In this document: positions 17,286 through 30,043 of the stretch, one piece after another | Position numbering within the stretch: position 1 is the first letter of the stretch | Layout of the letters: every line of letters begins with the position of its first letter | Origin: Acinetobacter bohemicus ANC 3994 | GTDB lineage: Bacteria; Pseudomonadota; Gammaproteobacteria; Pseudomonadales; Moraxellaceae | Direction: 5' to 3' | NCBI RefSeq assembly: GCF_000367925.1 | Contig: NZ_KB849166.1 | Coordinates: 104,322 to 168,321, forward strand | DNA length: 64,000 nt | Translations under genes and position numbers: made by a program | Notes under the pieces: model-generated | What the model saw: only the letters and a program-made list of their open reading frames with translations | Database searches by the model: none | What the model was told of the DNA's origin: nothing

Positions 17286-17771
17286 ATGTATCACATCAGA
17301 CCCATTCAAGCCCAAGACAATACTGAAATTGCACGCATTATTCGCGAAGTTTCCAAAGAATTTGGACTCGCTGCTGAATCTGGTTTTGCCGTAGCTGATC
17401 CAATTTTAGATGATTTATACACCGTATATTCGCAGAAAAATAGCCAATATTGGATCATTGAAAATGAACATGGTCAAATATTTGGTGGTGGCGGTTTATC
17501 CGAACTAAAAGGTGATGAAACCATACTAGAAATTCAAAAAATGTATTTTCTGCCTGAAATTCGCAGTTTAGGCTTTGCTAAACAAATACTAGAAAAAAGT
17601 TTTCAATTTACTGAGCAACAAGGTTTTAAATCTTGTTATCTAGAAACAACCAAAGAATTGTGGCAAGCAGTCAAACTATATGAAAAATTAGGTTTTAAAT
17701 ATTTAGACCAACCTAAAGGCAATACTGGACATAGCCATGCTTGTGAAATTTGGATGCAAAAACTACTTTAA
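17286..17771 (+). CDS. GNAT-family N-acetyltransferase
   Basis: The 161-residue protein has GNAT features: an N-terminal IRPIQAQDNTEIARIIREV, central strand ILEIQKMYFLPEIRSLGFAKQIL (motif A; the P-loop is R-S-L-G-F-A, matching Q/R-x-x-G-x-A), and KLYEKLGFKYLDQP (motif B). It ends with HACEIWMQK. The start ATG has no strong binding site, and the gene begins 20 bases after a terminator, so it probably has its own promoter. The acceptor is unknown. Confidence 0.82.
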   Translation: MYHIRPIQAQDNTEIARIIREVSKEFGLAAESGFAVADPILDDLYTVYSQKNSQYWIIENEHGQIFGGGGLSELKGDETILEIQKMYFLPEIRSLGFAKQILEKSFQFTEQQGFKSCYLETTKELWQAVKLYEKLGFKYLDQPKGNTGHSHACEIWMQKLL

Positions 17772-18155
17772 TGTACGTCTAAACATTAAAACGATAGAAA
17801 ATCAGTCATCCTTTGACACACTTTTATCGGCTAATTATCTACACTCCTGTCCGTAATTACTTACAGCAAAAATATGCAATCACGGCTAGTTAAGATAGAT
17901 TCAAAAACATATGCTTAAATGATCAGGAAGCAGGATGTTTCCAACAATAAAAATAATAAACGACGTAAGCAGGATGCATAAAAGTAAGTAAAAGGTCTAA
18001 CTTGAAATCTATATAAAATAAGCCTCATCACGTATGGGGCTTATTTTTTGCTACATATTTTCAAACTTTAACAAAAATAAGCCAAAATTTGTACAGCTTC
18101 ATCTAGGACACTTTGTTAATGTCAAAATTCAAATACAAGATTAAGGGTCATGAAA
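17772..18155 (+). other. Intergenic region with an isolated terminator; possible small RNA
   Basis: This 384-base gap has no convincing protein gene. A good rho-independent terminator (stem AAAATAAGCC...GGCTTATTTT plus T run, about 18016-18050) lies on the plus strand well past the GNAT stop and before the DJ-1 gene. The sequence in front holds two copies of AGCAGGATG (about 17930 and 17970). A short transcript ending at this hairpin is possible, or it may simply be a late terminator of the GNAT gene. Confidence 0.4.
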
Positions 18156-18698
18156 ATGTCTAAAAAAGCATTATTTATTACCTCTAATATTGGTATAGAA
18201 CACGATGAACTGATCAAACCACTTGAATTTTTACAATCGAAAGGCATTGAAGTGATTCATGCTGCTGAAGAACAAAAGGAAGTCCATACGGTTAAAAATG
18301 GCAAACAATCGGCAACCTCTTATATTCCACAAACCACTTTAGCCAAAGTTTCAGCACAAGATTATGATATTTTGGTGATTCCTGGAGGAACCATAAACGC
18401 TGATATACTTAGGCTAAATCAAGATGCGCATAGAATTATTCAATACTTCACAGATAATGCAAAACCTATTGCCGCTATTTGTCATGCACCTTGGGTTTTA
18501 ATCAATGCTGGGCGCATTAAAGATAAAAATTTAACGTCTTATAAAAGCATCAAATTGGATCTAGAAAATGCTGGCGGAAATTGGGTGGATAAAGAGGTTC
18601 ATCGTTGTAATGCCCACAATTGGCCTTTAATTACTTCACGATGCCCAGACGATATTCCGGCTTTTAATGACGCTATCTTAAAAGAATTAAACAGTTAA
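18156..18698 (+). CDS. DJ-1/PfpI-family protein
   Basis: The 180-residue protein has the class I glutamine amidotransferase-like fold used by PfpI/YhbO/YajL proteins (deglycase, protease or chaperone roles are debated). Key blocks: VLVIPGG-like ILVIPGGTINADILR, the nucleophile elbow AAICHAPWVLINAG with its cysteine, RITSRCPDD-like region (ITSRCPDDIPAFNDAI), and an acidic residue near the start (GIEHDEL). The ATG at 18156 lies eight bases after AAGGG and is preferred to the ATG two codons upstream. It appears monocistronic. Confidence 0.88.
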   Translation: MSKKALFITSNIGIEHDELIKPLEFLQSKGIEVIHAAEEQKEVHTVKNGKQSATSYIPQTTLAKVSAQDYDILVIPGGTINADILRLNQDAHRIIQYFTDNAKPIAAICHAPWVLINAGRIKDKNLTSYKSIKLDLENAGGNWVDKEVHRCNAHNWPLITSRCPDDIPAFNDAILKELNS

Positions 18699-18836
18699 AA
18701 TGCCTTTTAACGAATAAGTTGCATCAAAATGATAAGATTCCCTATTTATATGAAATAATTTTATTTTCAAAATCACTCAACAATTTTAACATCAATATTT
18801 TTCACAAATTGAATAAATAATACAAAACATCAACTA

Positions 18837-19472
18837 TTGACTCTAGCGACTAAGGACCCTAGCATCACTTTCAATAAAATTTTACTTTGGTTTCTAACCT
18901 TGTTAATTACGTCTCACTTACGATCACAATTATTAAAGACTCATTTCTGTACATTTAAATTCGCAGCTATAACCATTGTTGCTCTAGCTTTTACAGGTTG
19001 TTCATCTTTAGGCAGTGGCTCAATTGCTAAACGGTCTGCTAAATTATCTACGGGCATACAAAAAGCTTATGCTGTTGAACCCAATACAGCAGATCGTGTA
19101 TCGCCTATGATTGTTCAAAATGCTGACAAATATAATGTTGATCCATTACTATTAGCTGCCATGATTCGACAAGAATCAAGTTATAAAAACTATGCTATTT
19201 CACCCGCAGGTGCCGTCGGACTCACTCAAATTATCCCTCGTTACTGGCAACAAACCTGTTCTGGAGATCTGATAGAAGAAAATAATAATATTAATTGTGG
19301 TACATACATTCTAGCCAAATATAATCAATCTGCTGGAAGTTGGAAAAAGGCCCTTGCTTATTACAATGTCGGACCTACGGGCTATGAATCCAGTTGGAAA
19401 ATGAAGCGCCAAGGCAAAAAATATGCAAATCAAGTGCAACAACATCAAAAAACATTGAAAAGTGCATTATAG
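18837..19472 (+). CDS. Lytic transglycosylase lipoprotein (SLT domain), start codon uncertain
   Basis: The protein cleaves peptidoglycan glycan strands. It has a lipoprotein signal (hydrophobic FAAITIVALAFTGC, with Cys as the lipidation site). The SLT domain follows: VDPLLLAAMIRQESSYKNYAISPAGAVGLTQIIP with the catalytic Glu in QES, then NCGTYILAKY and ALAYYNVGP. No ATG or GTG lies in frame upstream of the signal peptide. Only TTG codons at 18837 and 18900 are available, and neither has a binding site. The natural start expected just before KTHFCTFKF is a leucine codon (TTA). The gene may be translated poorly or not at all. Confidence 0.75.
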   Translation: MTLATKDPSITFNKILLWFLTLLITSHLRSQLLKTHFCTFKFAAITIVALAFTGCSSLGSGSIAKRSAKLSTGIQKAYAVEPNTADRVSPMIVQNADKYNVDPLLLAAMIRQESSYKNYAISPAGAVGLTQIIPRYWQQTCSGDLIEENNNINCGTYILAKYNQSAGSWKKALAYYNVGPTGYESSWKMKRQGKKYANQVQQHQKTLKSAL

Positions 19473-19972
19473 ATATAAGACACCTATTGATTCATAAACA
19501 AGTAGATATTGTCTTTGATGTTTAAAAAATAGCGAATAAGTAAAATTTCATCGCTAAACTAAATTTATTATTCGCTATAACATCAAATATAATATTGAAA
19601 AGTCTATACTGGTGATATTTAAAAACTATTTTTCCTAATTTTAAAATTTATCTGCAACAAAATTTAAGAAATTTCTTTAGAGCTATTCTTTTAGAGTCTT
19701 CGTATACGATACCATCAAACCTTATTCTACTATTTCTAAATACTTACGCAGACCAATGCGCAAAATAGGTTGGGCAGATAACAAAGAATTTCCTCTATCA
19801 ATAAGTAGATCGAATCTAGCGATACCAAGAATTGAATCTAGATCATTTAAAATAAATAAAAGCCAAAATCCAGCGCTTATCCATTCCCCACAGTTGCCTA
19901 TTTTTTTTCTATTTTTATCTAAACTGCTTAACTCCGGCCTACTTTTACTTATTTACTTTTTCCCGCACATAA
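19473..19972. other. AT-rich intergenic region, no gene recognised
   Basis: About 500 bases between the transglycosylase gene and the rRNA operon terminator. Short frames exist (for example 19756-20028) but cross the terminator and 5S gene and resemble nothing. I see no RNA gene or repeat here. Confidence 0.5.
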
Positions 19973-20006
19973 AAAAACACCCTCTTCTAACGAAGAGGGT
20001 GTTTTT
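19973..20006 (-). terminator. Terminator of the rRNA operon
   Basis: A 15-bp stem, AAAAACACCCTCTTC / GAAGAGGGTGTTTTT, with a 4-nt loop lies 11 bases beyond the 3' end of the 5S gene, with T runs in the direction of rRNA transcription. Confidence 0.92.
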
Positions 20007-20017
20007 AGTAATAATGA

Positions 20018-20132
20018 GCTGGCGATGACTTACTCTCACATGGGTAACCCCACACTACCATCAGCGCGAAGAGGTTTCACTTCTGAGTTCGGGAAGGGAT
20101 CAGGTGGTTCACTCTTGCTATTGTCGCCAGCA
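20018..20132 (-). rRNA. rrf: 5S ribosomal RNA
   Basis: The roughly 115-base gene is the last of the operon. Its ends pair as GCTGGCGA... / ...GTCGCCAGC. The internal block (on the plus strand GGGTAACCCCACACTACCATC and CTGAGTTCGGGAAGGGATCAGG) is the conserved bacterial 5S loop sequence. Confidence 0.95.
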
Positions 20133-20313
20133 CAACTGTTTATGGACTTTTTCGGGTCTTATTTACGCTGTTTATTTCGTATGCCTTACTTTGTACCAAA
20201 TGAGTTATTAACAGATTATGCTAAATTTGAGTTGGTATTGTAACTAGCTTTTAAACTAAATCAAGTATTTTGTATCGAATTAGATGAGCAATACAACTGT
20301 TTGGGTGTTGTAT

Positions 20314-23208
<2,895 letters not shown>

Positions 23209-23570
23209 TATACAACCCCAAACAGTCGTTTCAACACTACAAGTTAATGTTGATGACCTTGCTTCGAGTTTTGTGGATTTAACCACAGTACAGCTTCAAT
23301 CTAGTTCGTTTTCCAAAACGCTTGATTCAGTTAATCGCTAGTGCTCAGTTCTTTATTTTCATTTCTTCGTAACACTTGCGTGATACAAATTAATGTCAAT
23401 TCAGTTCTGAGTTTAAACAATTTATTTCAACTCAAATTTATAATCTGTTAATGATTAACTACGTCTTCGTCAGATCGTAGGTAACTGTGATAAATCACAG
23501 AATTTAATAAACTAAAAACTTAATTAAGTTTTTATATTCACTAAATTCTGTAATCACCTAGCTTTATATA
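23209..23570 (-). other. rRNA internal transcribed spacer (tRNA-Ala to 23S)
   Basis: This 362-base spacer of the operon transcript is AT-rich, contains no gene, and presumably carries processing stems flanking 23S. No insertion is seen. Confidence 0.8.
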
Positions 23571-23646
23571 TGGTGGAGACTAACGGAGTCGAACCGTTGA
23601 CCTCCTGCGTGCAAAGCAGGCGCTCTACCAACTAAGCTAAGTCCCC
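23571..23646 (-). tRNA. tRNA-Ala (TGC)
   Basis: A 76-base cloverleaf within the rRNA spacer, with CCA encoded (plus-strand TGG at 23571), 5' GGGGACTTAGCTTAG and anticodon TGC in the loop between CCTGC and GCAGG. Confidence 0.97.
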
Positions 23647-23717
23647 AGCTTATCATTAGATTCGATATATCTTCTTCTCTGTCTCTCAATGAATTTCTTC
23701 ATCTTCGTTCGTTAGAT

Positions 23718-23794
<77 letters not shown>

Positions 23795-23855
23795 TCAGAT
23801 ACATCTTCATGAAGAACAACTTGTTGTGGATTCTTACCGATCGTCAATCTTTCGT

Positions 23856-25393
<1,538 letters not shown>

Positions 25394-25562
25394 AAAATCA
25401 GTAGTAGCTTAAAGGCTACCAATCTTGGCTCATCAATTTTCTGACAAATATTTCTCAAATAAACTTCGAGTAATTTCTACCATCAATCAATGAAAATAAT
25501 TTCGATCAATCAACCAGTAAAAATCCACACAAGTTGTTCTTCATAATCTCTTAATGATCTTC

Positions 25563-25623
25563 TTGCTGATTCGTCATCAGCAAGCTAGGTCGGCTATACT
25601 ACTCTCTTTCCAGAGAAAGTCAA
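25563..25623 (-). promoter_or_regulatory. rRNA operon promoter and leader hairpin
   Basis: On the minus strand, TTGACT (25623-25618) is followed after 16 bases by TAGTAT (25601-25596). A GC-rich discriminator (GCCGACC) follows, as expected for growth-rate and ppGpp control. The early leader has a perfect 8-bp hairpin, CTTGCTGA / TCAGCAAG (25563-25585). Confidence 0.72.
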
Positions 25624-25937
25624 CAGGTTTTGCTAAATTATTTCCCGACAAACCTAAGTTTAAATCCAATCTTAAAATCTCATTCGAAATCTTAACAATC
25701 CAACCAACTTATTGATTTATCAGAGGTTTTATTTAACATCACCGCCGATGGATGTGCATTCTACAGCATTTCACATCTCACACAACCCCTTTTTTACACT
25801 ATTTTTAACGAGTGGTTGTTTATTCCGCAAAAAAGCTTTTTTTTGATTATTTAATATCCATTTTTATCACTATTTTTATACTTCTTTTTTAGTTAAACTG
25901 ATTCTTACCACATACCGCACCTTAAAATCCCCTCAAA
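25624..25937. other. Divergent upstream region between the rRNA operon and the yfi-type operon
   Basis: About 310 very AT-rich bases upstream of the rRNA promoter, resembling an UP-element/Fis-type activation region. It also serves as the leader of the yfiR-like gene. I cannot name individual sites. Confidence 0.4.
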
Positions 25938-26444
25938 ATGCCCTCACTAAAACAAAAAATTACCCTACTTTTACTAGCGTTGTCATACATAACCCCAAGC
26001 TATGCAGCTCCTCATCAAAATAACAGTATTGCTGCAACGACTTTTTCAATTTTAAGTTATTCAAGGTTAAGCAACCTATCTAATATTTGCATCATTAGTA
26101 ATGAAGCACTTGCCACTCAATTTAAAATCCACACTCAGCAAAACAATCTGCATTATCAAATTTACTCAATCAACACCAATGAGTTAGCAAACACCTCTTG
26201 CCAAGCCATCATTTTCTCTTCACTCACAGCCCAAGAAGAGCAACATCTTCTCAATACAACAGTTCGCTATCCCGCATTATCGATTAGTACCAATAATCTG
26301 AATTGCGAAATAGGAAGTGCCTTTTGCCTTTATAAAAAAAATAAGCATTTAAGTTTTAAAATCAATTTAGAAAGTTTAAGTCAATCTAAAGTTCACATTG
26401 ATCCGCGCGTTTTACTTTTAGCAAAGCCAAGTGAGCAACAATAA
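25938..26444 (+). CDS. yfiR: YfiR-like periplasmic repressor (DUF4154)
   Basis: The 168-residue protein has a signal peptide (cleavage near SYA-A) and four cysteines at 51, 88, 123 and 130. Their spacing (37, 35, 7) closely follows the two redox-relevant disulfide pairs of Pseudomonas YfiR (recalled as 71, 110, 145, 152). YfiR sits in the periplasm and holds the diguanylate cyclase YfiN inactive. Its stop overlaps the ATG of the yfiN-like gene by one base (TAATG), and a YfiB-like lipoprotein follows. Context and cysteine pattern support the call better than overall sequence. Confidence 0.82.
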   Translation: MPSLKQKITLLLLALSYITPSYAAPHQNNSIAATTFSILSYSRLSNLSNICIISNEALATQFKIHTQQNNLHYQIYSINTNELANTSCQAIIFSSLTAQEEQHLLNTTVRYPALSISTNNLNCEIGSAFCLYKKNKHLSFKINLESLSQSKVHIDPRVLLLAKPSEQQ

Positions 26445-27667
26445 TGAAAAAAATAAACAGCATTACCTCACTACAGCAGCTATTTAAACGCTCACAACTC
26501 GCTATCTTTATTCTTACTTTTACAATTTGCACTATCATCTTTGCGGTCATTTCTACTTATACAATGGAAACTTACGCCAATCGCAACTTACATATTTTAT
26601 CGGAAGCCCTCGGTGAACGGATTCAACCCGCTGTTGTTTTTAAAGACCAAATTACAATTGCACAAATCCTTGCAGAATATTCAGAACAATACCCCATTCG
26701 CTCAATTCAAGTGTTAGACAATCAAAATCGCTCACTTGCACAGGTCAAACATACTGAAAACCCAACTTTCTCAAGTCAGGTAATTTTAGATCATCTTTTC
26801 TTTAATCAACCCGCAACCATCAATATTCAACATGACCAAGAAAATTACGGCAAATTAATTGTTTATGGTAATTCATCTGCTTTAGTGAGTTTCTTTTACA
26901 AACTGCTACTCGGTTTAGCATTGGGCTTTCTCATGATGCTTGCTGTGCTTTTTTGGTCTGTTAGCACCCTGTATCAACACCTAATGAAGTCACTACAACC
27001 GATTGTTGAAACAGCACAGATGATTAGTGAAGAAAAAAACTATCAACTACGCTTAGCAGATTCAGACATACAAGAATTTCAAGAACTCAATATTGCTTTC
27101 AATGAGCTATTAGAAAAAATTCACACATCAAGCCAACAATTACAAACTGAAAATATTAAACTCAGCCATCAAGCACATCACGACGAACTTACCCAACTGC
27201 CCAATCGACATTATTTTTACCAAACTTTATTCAATTTATTCGACTCTAAACACCGAGAACATATTGCTTTATTTTTTATTGATAACAATAACTTTAAAGA
27301 CATTAATGACCAATACGGCCATTTAGCGGGTGATGCGGTACTGCAAGAAATGGCAAAGCGATTAAAATCCAACTTACGTCAACATGATTTCATTACTCGC
27401 CTTGGCGGGGATGAATTTGCGATTATTGTCCACAATATTCAACAACCACAACAATTAGCCAGCATTTGTGAACATTTGCTAAGTTGCAGTAAAGCACCTC
27501 TTATTTTCGAAAAAGCCGAAATTCATTTCAGCTTCAGTATTGGGATTGCTTTTGCAAAAAATGCCGCATCTCCAGAAGAACTGATTACTCAAGCCGACAG
27601 TGCAATGTATCGCGCAAAAACGTTACCACACCATTGGTTTATCTCCCCCAACCTAAATAACACATAG
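26444..27667 (+). CDS. yfiN: YfiN/TpbB-like diguanylate cyclase (CHASE8-HAMP-GGDEF)
   Basis: The 407-residue inner-membrane enzyme has one transmembrane helix at about 19-40, a periplasmic sensor segment of about 105 residues (ALGERIQPAVVFKD, CHASE8-like), and a second helix at about 147-172. HAMP and linker follow, then a GGDEF domain from LTQLPNRHYFYQ. The active signature GGDEF is at 321-325 and the inhibitory RQHD at 312-315, five residues upstream. In the Yfi system the periplasmic part is bound by YfiR; release raises cyclic di-GMP and promotes attachment. It is the middle gene of the operon. Confidence 0.88.
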   Translation: MKKINSITSLQQLFKRSQLAIFILTFTICTIIFAVISTYTMETYANRNLHILSEALGERIQPAVVFKDQITIAQILAEYSEQYPIRSIQVLDNQNRSLAQVKHTENPTFSSQVILDHLFFNQPATINIQHDQENYGKLIVYGNSSALVSFFYKLLLGLALGFLMMLAVLFWSVSTLYQHLMKSLQPIVETAQMISEEKNYQLRLADSDIQEFQELNIAFNELLEKIHTSSQQLQTENIKLSHQAHHDELTQLPNRHYFYQTLFNLFDSKHREHIALFFIDNNNFKDINDQYGHLAGDAVLQEMAKRLKSNLRQHDFITRLGGDEFAIIVHNIQQPQQLASICEHLLSCSKAPLIFEKAEIHFSFSIGIAFAKNAASPEELITQADSAMYRAKTLPHHWFISPNLNNT

Positions 27668-27677
27668 GCCTAAGCAG

Positions 27678-28157
27678 ATGCATGTCAAAATAATCAAGAC
27701 AACTTTCACCATTTTATTCTGTACTTTTTTAACAGCATGTATGAATCTTGGTCAGCTCAATTACAAACAAGTACATATGTTAAAAAAAGAGGGGTTTTCA
27801 TTAACAAATGAGGGCTGGTCACTCGCACTACCCGAAAAATTACTGTTTGATTTTGATAGCACAGAAATTCAAGAAACACACAAAGCATCACTCAACCGAC
27901 TGTCTTCGCAATTGCAAAAATATGATTTAGATAAATTAAAAATTATTGGGCATACCGATGATATTGGAAATGAAAGTTACAACCAAACACTCTCAGAAAA
28001 ACGTGCGCAAAATGTTGCTAATGTTTTTATTCAAGCCGGTTATAAGCAACAAAATATTCAAACTTTTGGACGCGGTCCAAGCCAACCTTTAGTGCAGAAC
28101 AATTCCAATGAAAATCGAGCAATCAACCGTCGTGTGAATGTCGTTATTATTCCTTAA
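27678..28157 (+). CDS. yfiB: YfiB-like OmpA/Pal-domain lipoprotein
   Basis: The 159-residue lipoprotein has a signal ending FLTAC, with Cys as the lipidated residue. The OmpA-C domain shows LLFDFDSTEIQ, IIGHTDDIGNESYNQTLSEKRAQNVANVF (peptidoglycan-binding core) and NRAINRRVNVVI. In the Yfi system this protein sequesters YfiR at the outer membrane or cell wall and so switches on YfiN. It starts 10 bases after yfiN and a terminator follows, so the operon is yfiR-yfiN-yfiB. Confidence 0.88.
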   Translation: MHVKIIKTTFTILFCTFLTACMNLGQLNYKQVHMLKKEGFSLTNEGWSLALPEKLLFDFDSTEIQETHKASLNRLSSQLQKYDLDKLKIIGHTDDIGNESYNQTLSEKRAQNVANVFIQAGYKQQNIQTFGRGPSQPLVQNNSNENRAINRRVNVVIIP

Positions 28158-28171
28158 TTATTTTTGCATAT

Positions 28172-28200
28172 AAAACCCTCTCCATATTAAAGAGGGTTTT
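28172..28200 (+). terminator. Terminator of the yfiRNB operon
   Basis: A perfect 10-bp stem, AAAACCCTCT / AGAGGGTTTT, with a 9-nt loop is followed by ATTTTT. Confidence 0.9.
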
Positions 28201-28232
28201 ATTTTTCACATTAAATTCTACAAATTTCAGGC

Positions 28233-28257
28233 ATAAAAAAACCGCATTTAAGCGGAT
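28233..28257 (-). terminator. Terminator of the tRNA cluster
   Basis: On the minus strand ATCCGC-TTAAAT-GCGGTT leads into a run of seven T, 24 bases past the last tRNA-Pro gene. The stem is short (core CCGC/GCGG). Confidence 0.62.
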
Positions 28258-28280
28258 TATTTATATCATCTTTTAAAAGA

Positions 28281-28357
28281 TGGTCGGAGCAGTAGGATTC
28301 GAACCTACGACCCCCTGGTCCCAAACCAGGTGCGCTACCAAGCTGCGCCATGCTCCG
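28281..28357 (-). tRNA. tRNA-Pro (TGG), second copy in transcript
   Basis: A 77-base cloverleaf beginning CGGAGCATGGCGCAG, with anticodon TGG in CTGGTTTGGGACCAG and CCA encoded. It is identical base for base to the copy at 28599-28675. Confidence 0.97.
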
Positions 28358-28360
28358 AAT

Positions 28361-28436
28361 TGGGGTGAATGATGGGGCTCGAACCCACGACAACCGGAAT
28401 CACAATCCGGGGCTCTACCAACTGAGCTACATCCAC
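28361..28436 (-). tRNA. tRNA-His (GTG)
   Basis: A 76-base gene beginning GTGGATGTAGCTCAG, with anticodon GTG in CCGGATTGTGATTCCGG and CCA encoded. The base before the gene is a G on the same strand, giving the His-specific G-1 opposite C73. Only three bases separate it from tRNA-Pro. Confidence 0.97.
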
Positions 28437-28476
28437 CGTTACAACATTTTAGATTCTAAAGTATCAAGCTACCAAA

Positions 28477-28553
28477 TGGTGCGCCTGACAGGATTCGAAC
28501 CTGTGACCATCCGCTTAGAAGGCGGATGCTCTATCCTACTGAGCTACAGGCGC
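28477..28553 (-). tRNA. tRNA-Arg (TCT)
   Basis: A 77-base gene beginning GCGCCTGTAGCTCAG, with anticodon loop CTTCTAA (TCT) between TCCGC and GCGGA, and CCA encoded. Confidence 0.97.
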
Positions 28554-28598
28554 ATGACTATGATACCTAAATACCATGAAACCTTTGCCTTGAAGAAT

Positions 28599-28675
28599 TG
28601 GTCGGAGCAGTAGGATTCGAACCTACGACCCCCTGGTCCCAAACCAGGTGCGCTACCAAGCTGCGCCATGCTCCG
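28599..28675 (-). tRNA. tRNA-Pro (TGG), first copy in transcript
   Basis: The 77-base first gene of the tRNA cluster, identical to the copy at 28281-28357. Order on the transcript: Pro, Arg, His, Pro. Confidence 0.97.
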
Positions 28676-28718
28676 ATTCATCTTAGCTTCATACTACACT
28701 TCGTGCGGTACGGTGTGC

Positions 28719-28747
28719 ATTCTAGGCGTGACGCTTAGCAACGTCAA
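28719..28747 (-). promoter_or_regulatory. tRNA cluster promoter
   Basis: On the minus strand TTGACG (28747-28742) and TAGAAT (28724-28719) are separated by exactly 17 bases. A GC-rich discriminator follows, and the first tRNA starts 43 bases downstream. Confidence 0.8.
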
Positions 28748-28825
28748 CACCTATATTCAAAAAAAACTAAAAAAACACTCCGAATGTATATTTATCAAGC
28801 ACTTTAGACATTTTATATACAAATA

Positions 28826-29893
28826 TTAGCGTTTTAAACTGGCACTGAAGTTCAACATACGATCTAGCGGTAATTTAGCCCGCTCCGCAAGTACTGGATC
28901 AACGTGTATTTCTTGATCAGCCTTTTGTAGAACCGCTAAAATTCCATCCAATTCATTCATTGCCATCCAAGGACAATGTGCACAAGAGCGACATGTTGCC
29001 CCCTCACCCGCTGTTGGTGCTTCAATCAAAATCTTATTCGGCACCGCTTGTTGCATTTTATAAAAGATGCCACGATCCGTTGCCACGATTAAACGCTCAT
29101 TCGGTAAAGTCTGTGCGGCTTTAATCAGTTGAGAAGTACTGCCCACGGCATCGGCAACATCGACCACCGACTCTGGCGACTCTGGGTGTACCAACACTGC
29201 TGCATCTGGATACAAAGCTTTCATATTGGCAATGCCACGCGCACGAAACTCTTCATGCACAATGCAAGCACCATCCCACAGTAACATCTCTGCACCAGTT
29301 TTCTTTTGGATATAACGCCCCAGATGCTGATCGGGTGCCCAAATAATCTTTTCACCCAAACTGTCTAGATGTTCAATAATTTCTACTGCACAGCTTGAAG
29401 TGACCACCCAATCCGCGCGCGCTTTAACCGCAGCAGAGGTATTGGCATAAACGACAACGGTATGATCAGGATGTGCATCACAGAATGCACTGAACTCCTC
29501 TACAGGGCAGCCCAAATCTAAAGAGCAAGTGGCTTCTAAAGTTGGCATAAGCACTGTTTTTTCTGGAGAGAGAATTTTTGAGGTCTCCCCCATAAATTTC
29601 ACACCCGCAACCACTAAAGTTGAAGCTTTATGATCACGACCAAAACGTGCCATTTCTAATGAGTCTGAAACACAACCACCAGACAGTTCAGCCAGCTCCT
29701 GAACTTCAGGATCACAATAATAATGTGCGACAAGGACAGCATCGCGTTTTTTGAGTTCTGCAAGAATTTGCGCAAATTTTTCCTGTTTGACCTCATCACT
29801 CAAATGAATATCTTTAGGCTCGCCTAAACGATCTAAATGCGCCTGCACAATCGATTTAGCCTCATTGGCAATTAAATTGGTCGCATCATTCAT
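28826..29893 (-). CDS. nadA: Quinolinate synthase
   Basis: NadA (355 residues) condenses iminoaspartate with dihydroxyacetone phosphate to quinolinate in NAD synthesis and carries a 4Fe-4S cluster. Visible: VLVAHYYCDPEVQELAE, GGCVSDSLEMA, GVKFMGETSKIL, and the cluster cysteines in SLDLGCP, TSSCAVEI and TCRSCAHCPWM. The length is normal. nadB is not adjacent. Confidence 0.96.
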   Translation of the reverse strand: MNDATNLIANEAKSIVQAHLDRLGEPKDIHLSDEVKQEKFAQILAELKKRDAVLVAHYYCDPEVQELAELSGGCVSDSLEMARFGRDHKASTLVVAGVKFMGETSKILSPEKTVLMPTLEATCSLDLGCPVEEFSAFCDAHPDHTVVVYANTSAAVKARADWVVTSSCAVEIIEHLDSLGEKIIWAPDQHLGRYIQKKTGAEMLLWDGACIVHEEFRARGIANMKALYPDAAVLVHPESPESVVDVADAVGSTSQLIKAAQTLPNERLIVATDRGIFYKMQQAVPNKILIEAPTAGEGATCRSCAHCPWMAMNELDGILAVLQKADQEIHVDPVLAERAKLPLDRMLNFSASLKR

Positions 29894-30004
29894 AAAAACG
29901 TCTTCTCTATCCTTAGTGCCTGTTCATGGACAAGCAATACACTCAATTCACTGATCAAAATGGCATCATGCTTTTTTGATCAAGCATTAAAAACTTTTCA
30001 TTAC

Positions 30005-30026
30005 AAAAAAGCCTCACAACGGAGGC
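30005..30026 (-). terminator. Terminator after argJ
   Basis: On the minus strand GCCTC-CGTTGT-GAGGC followed by TTTTTT lies 17 bases beyond the argJ stop. Confidence 0.8.
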
Positions 30027-30043
30027 CTTTCATTCAACAAAAC

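Noticed and set aside
19756..20028. 90-codon frame before the rRNA operon
   Set aside because: It reads through the rRNA terminator into the 5S gene, has no binding site and resembles no family.
28350..28613. 87-codon frame on the plus strand
   Set aside because: It overlaps three tRNA genes in antisense.
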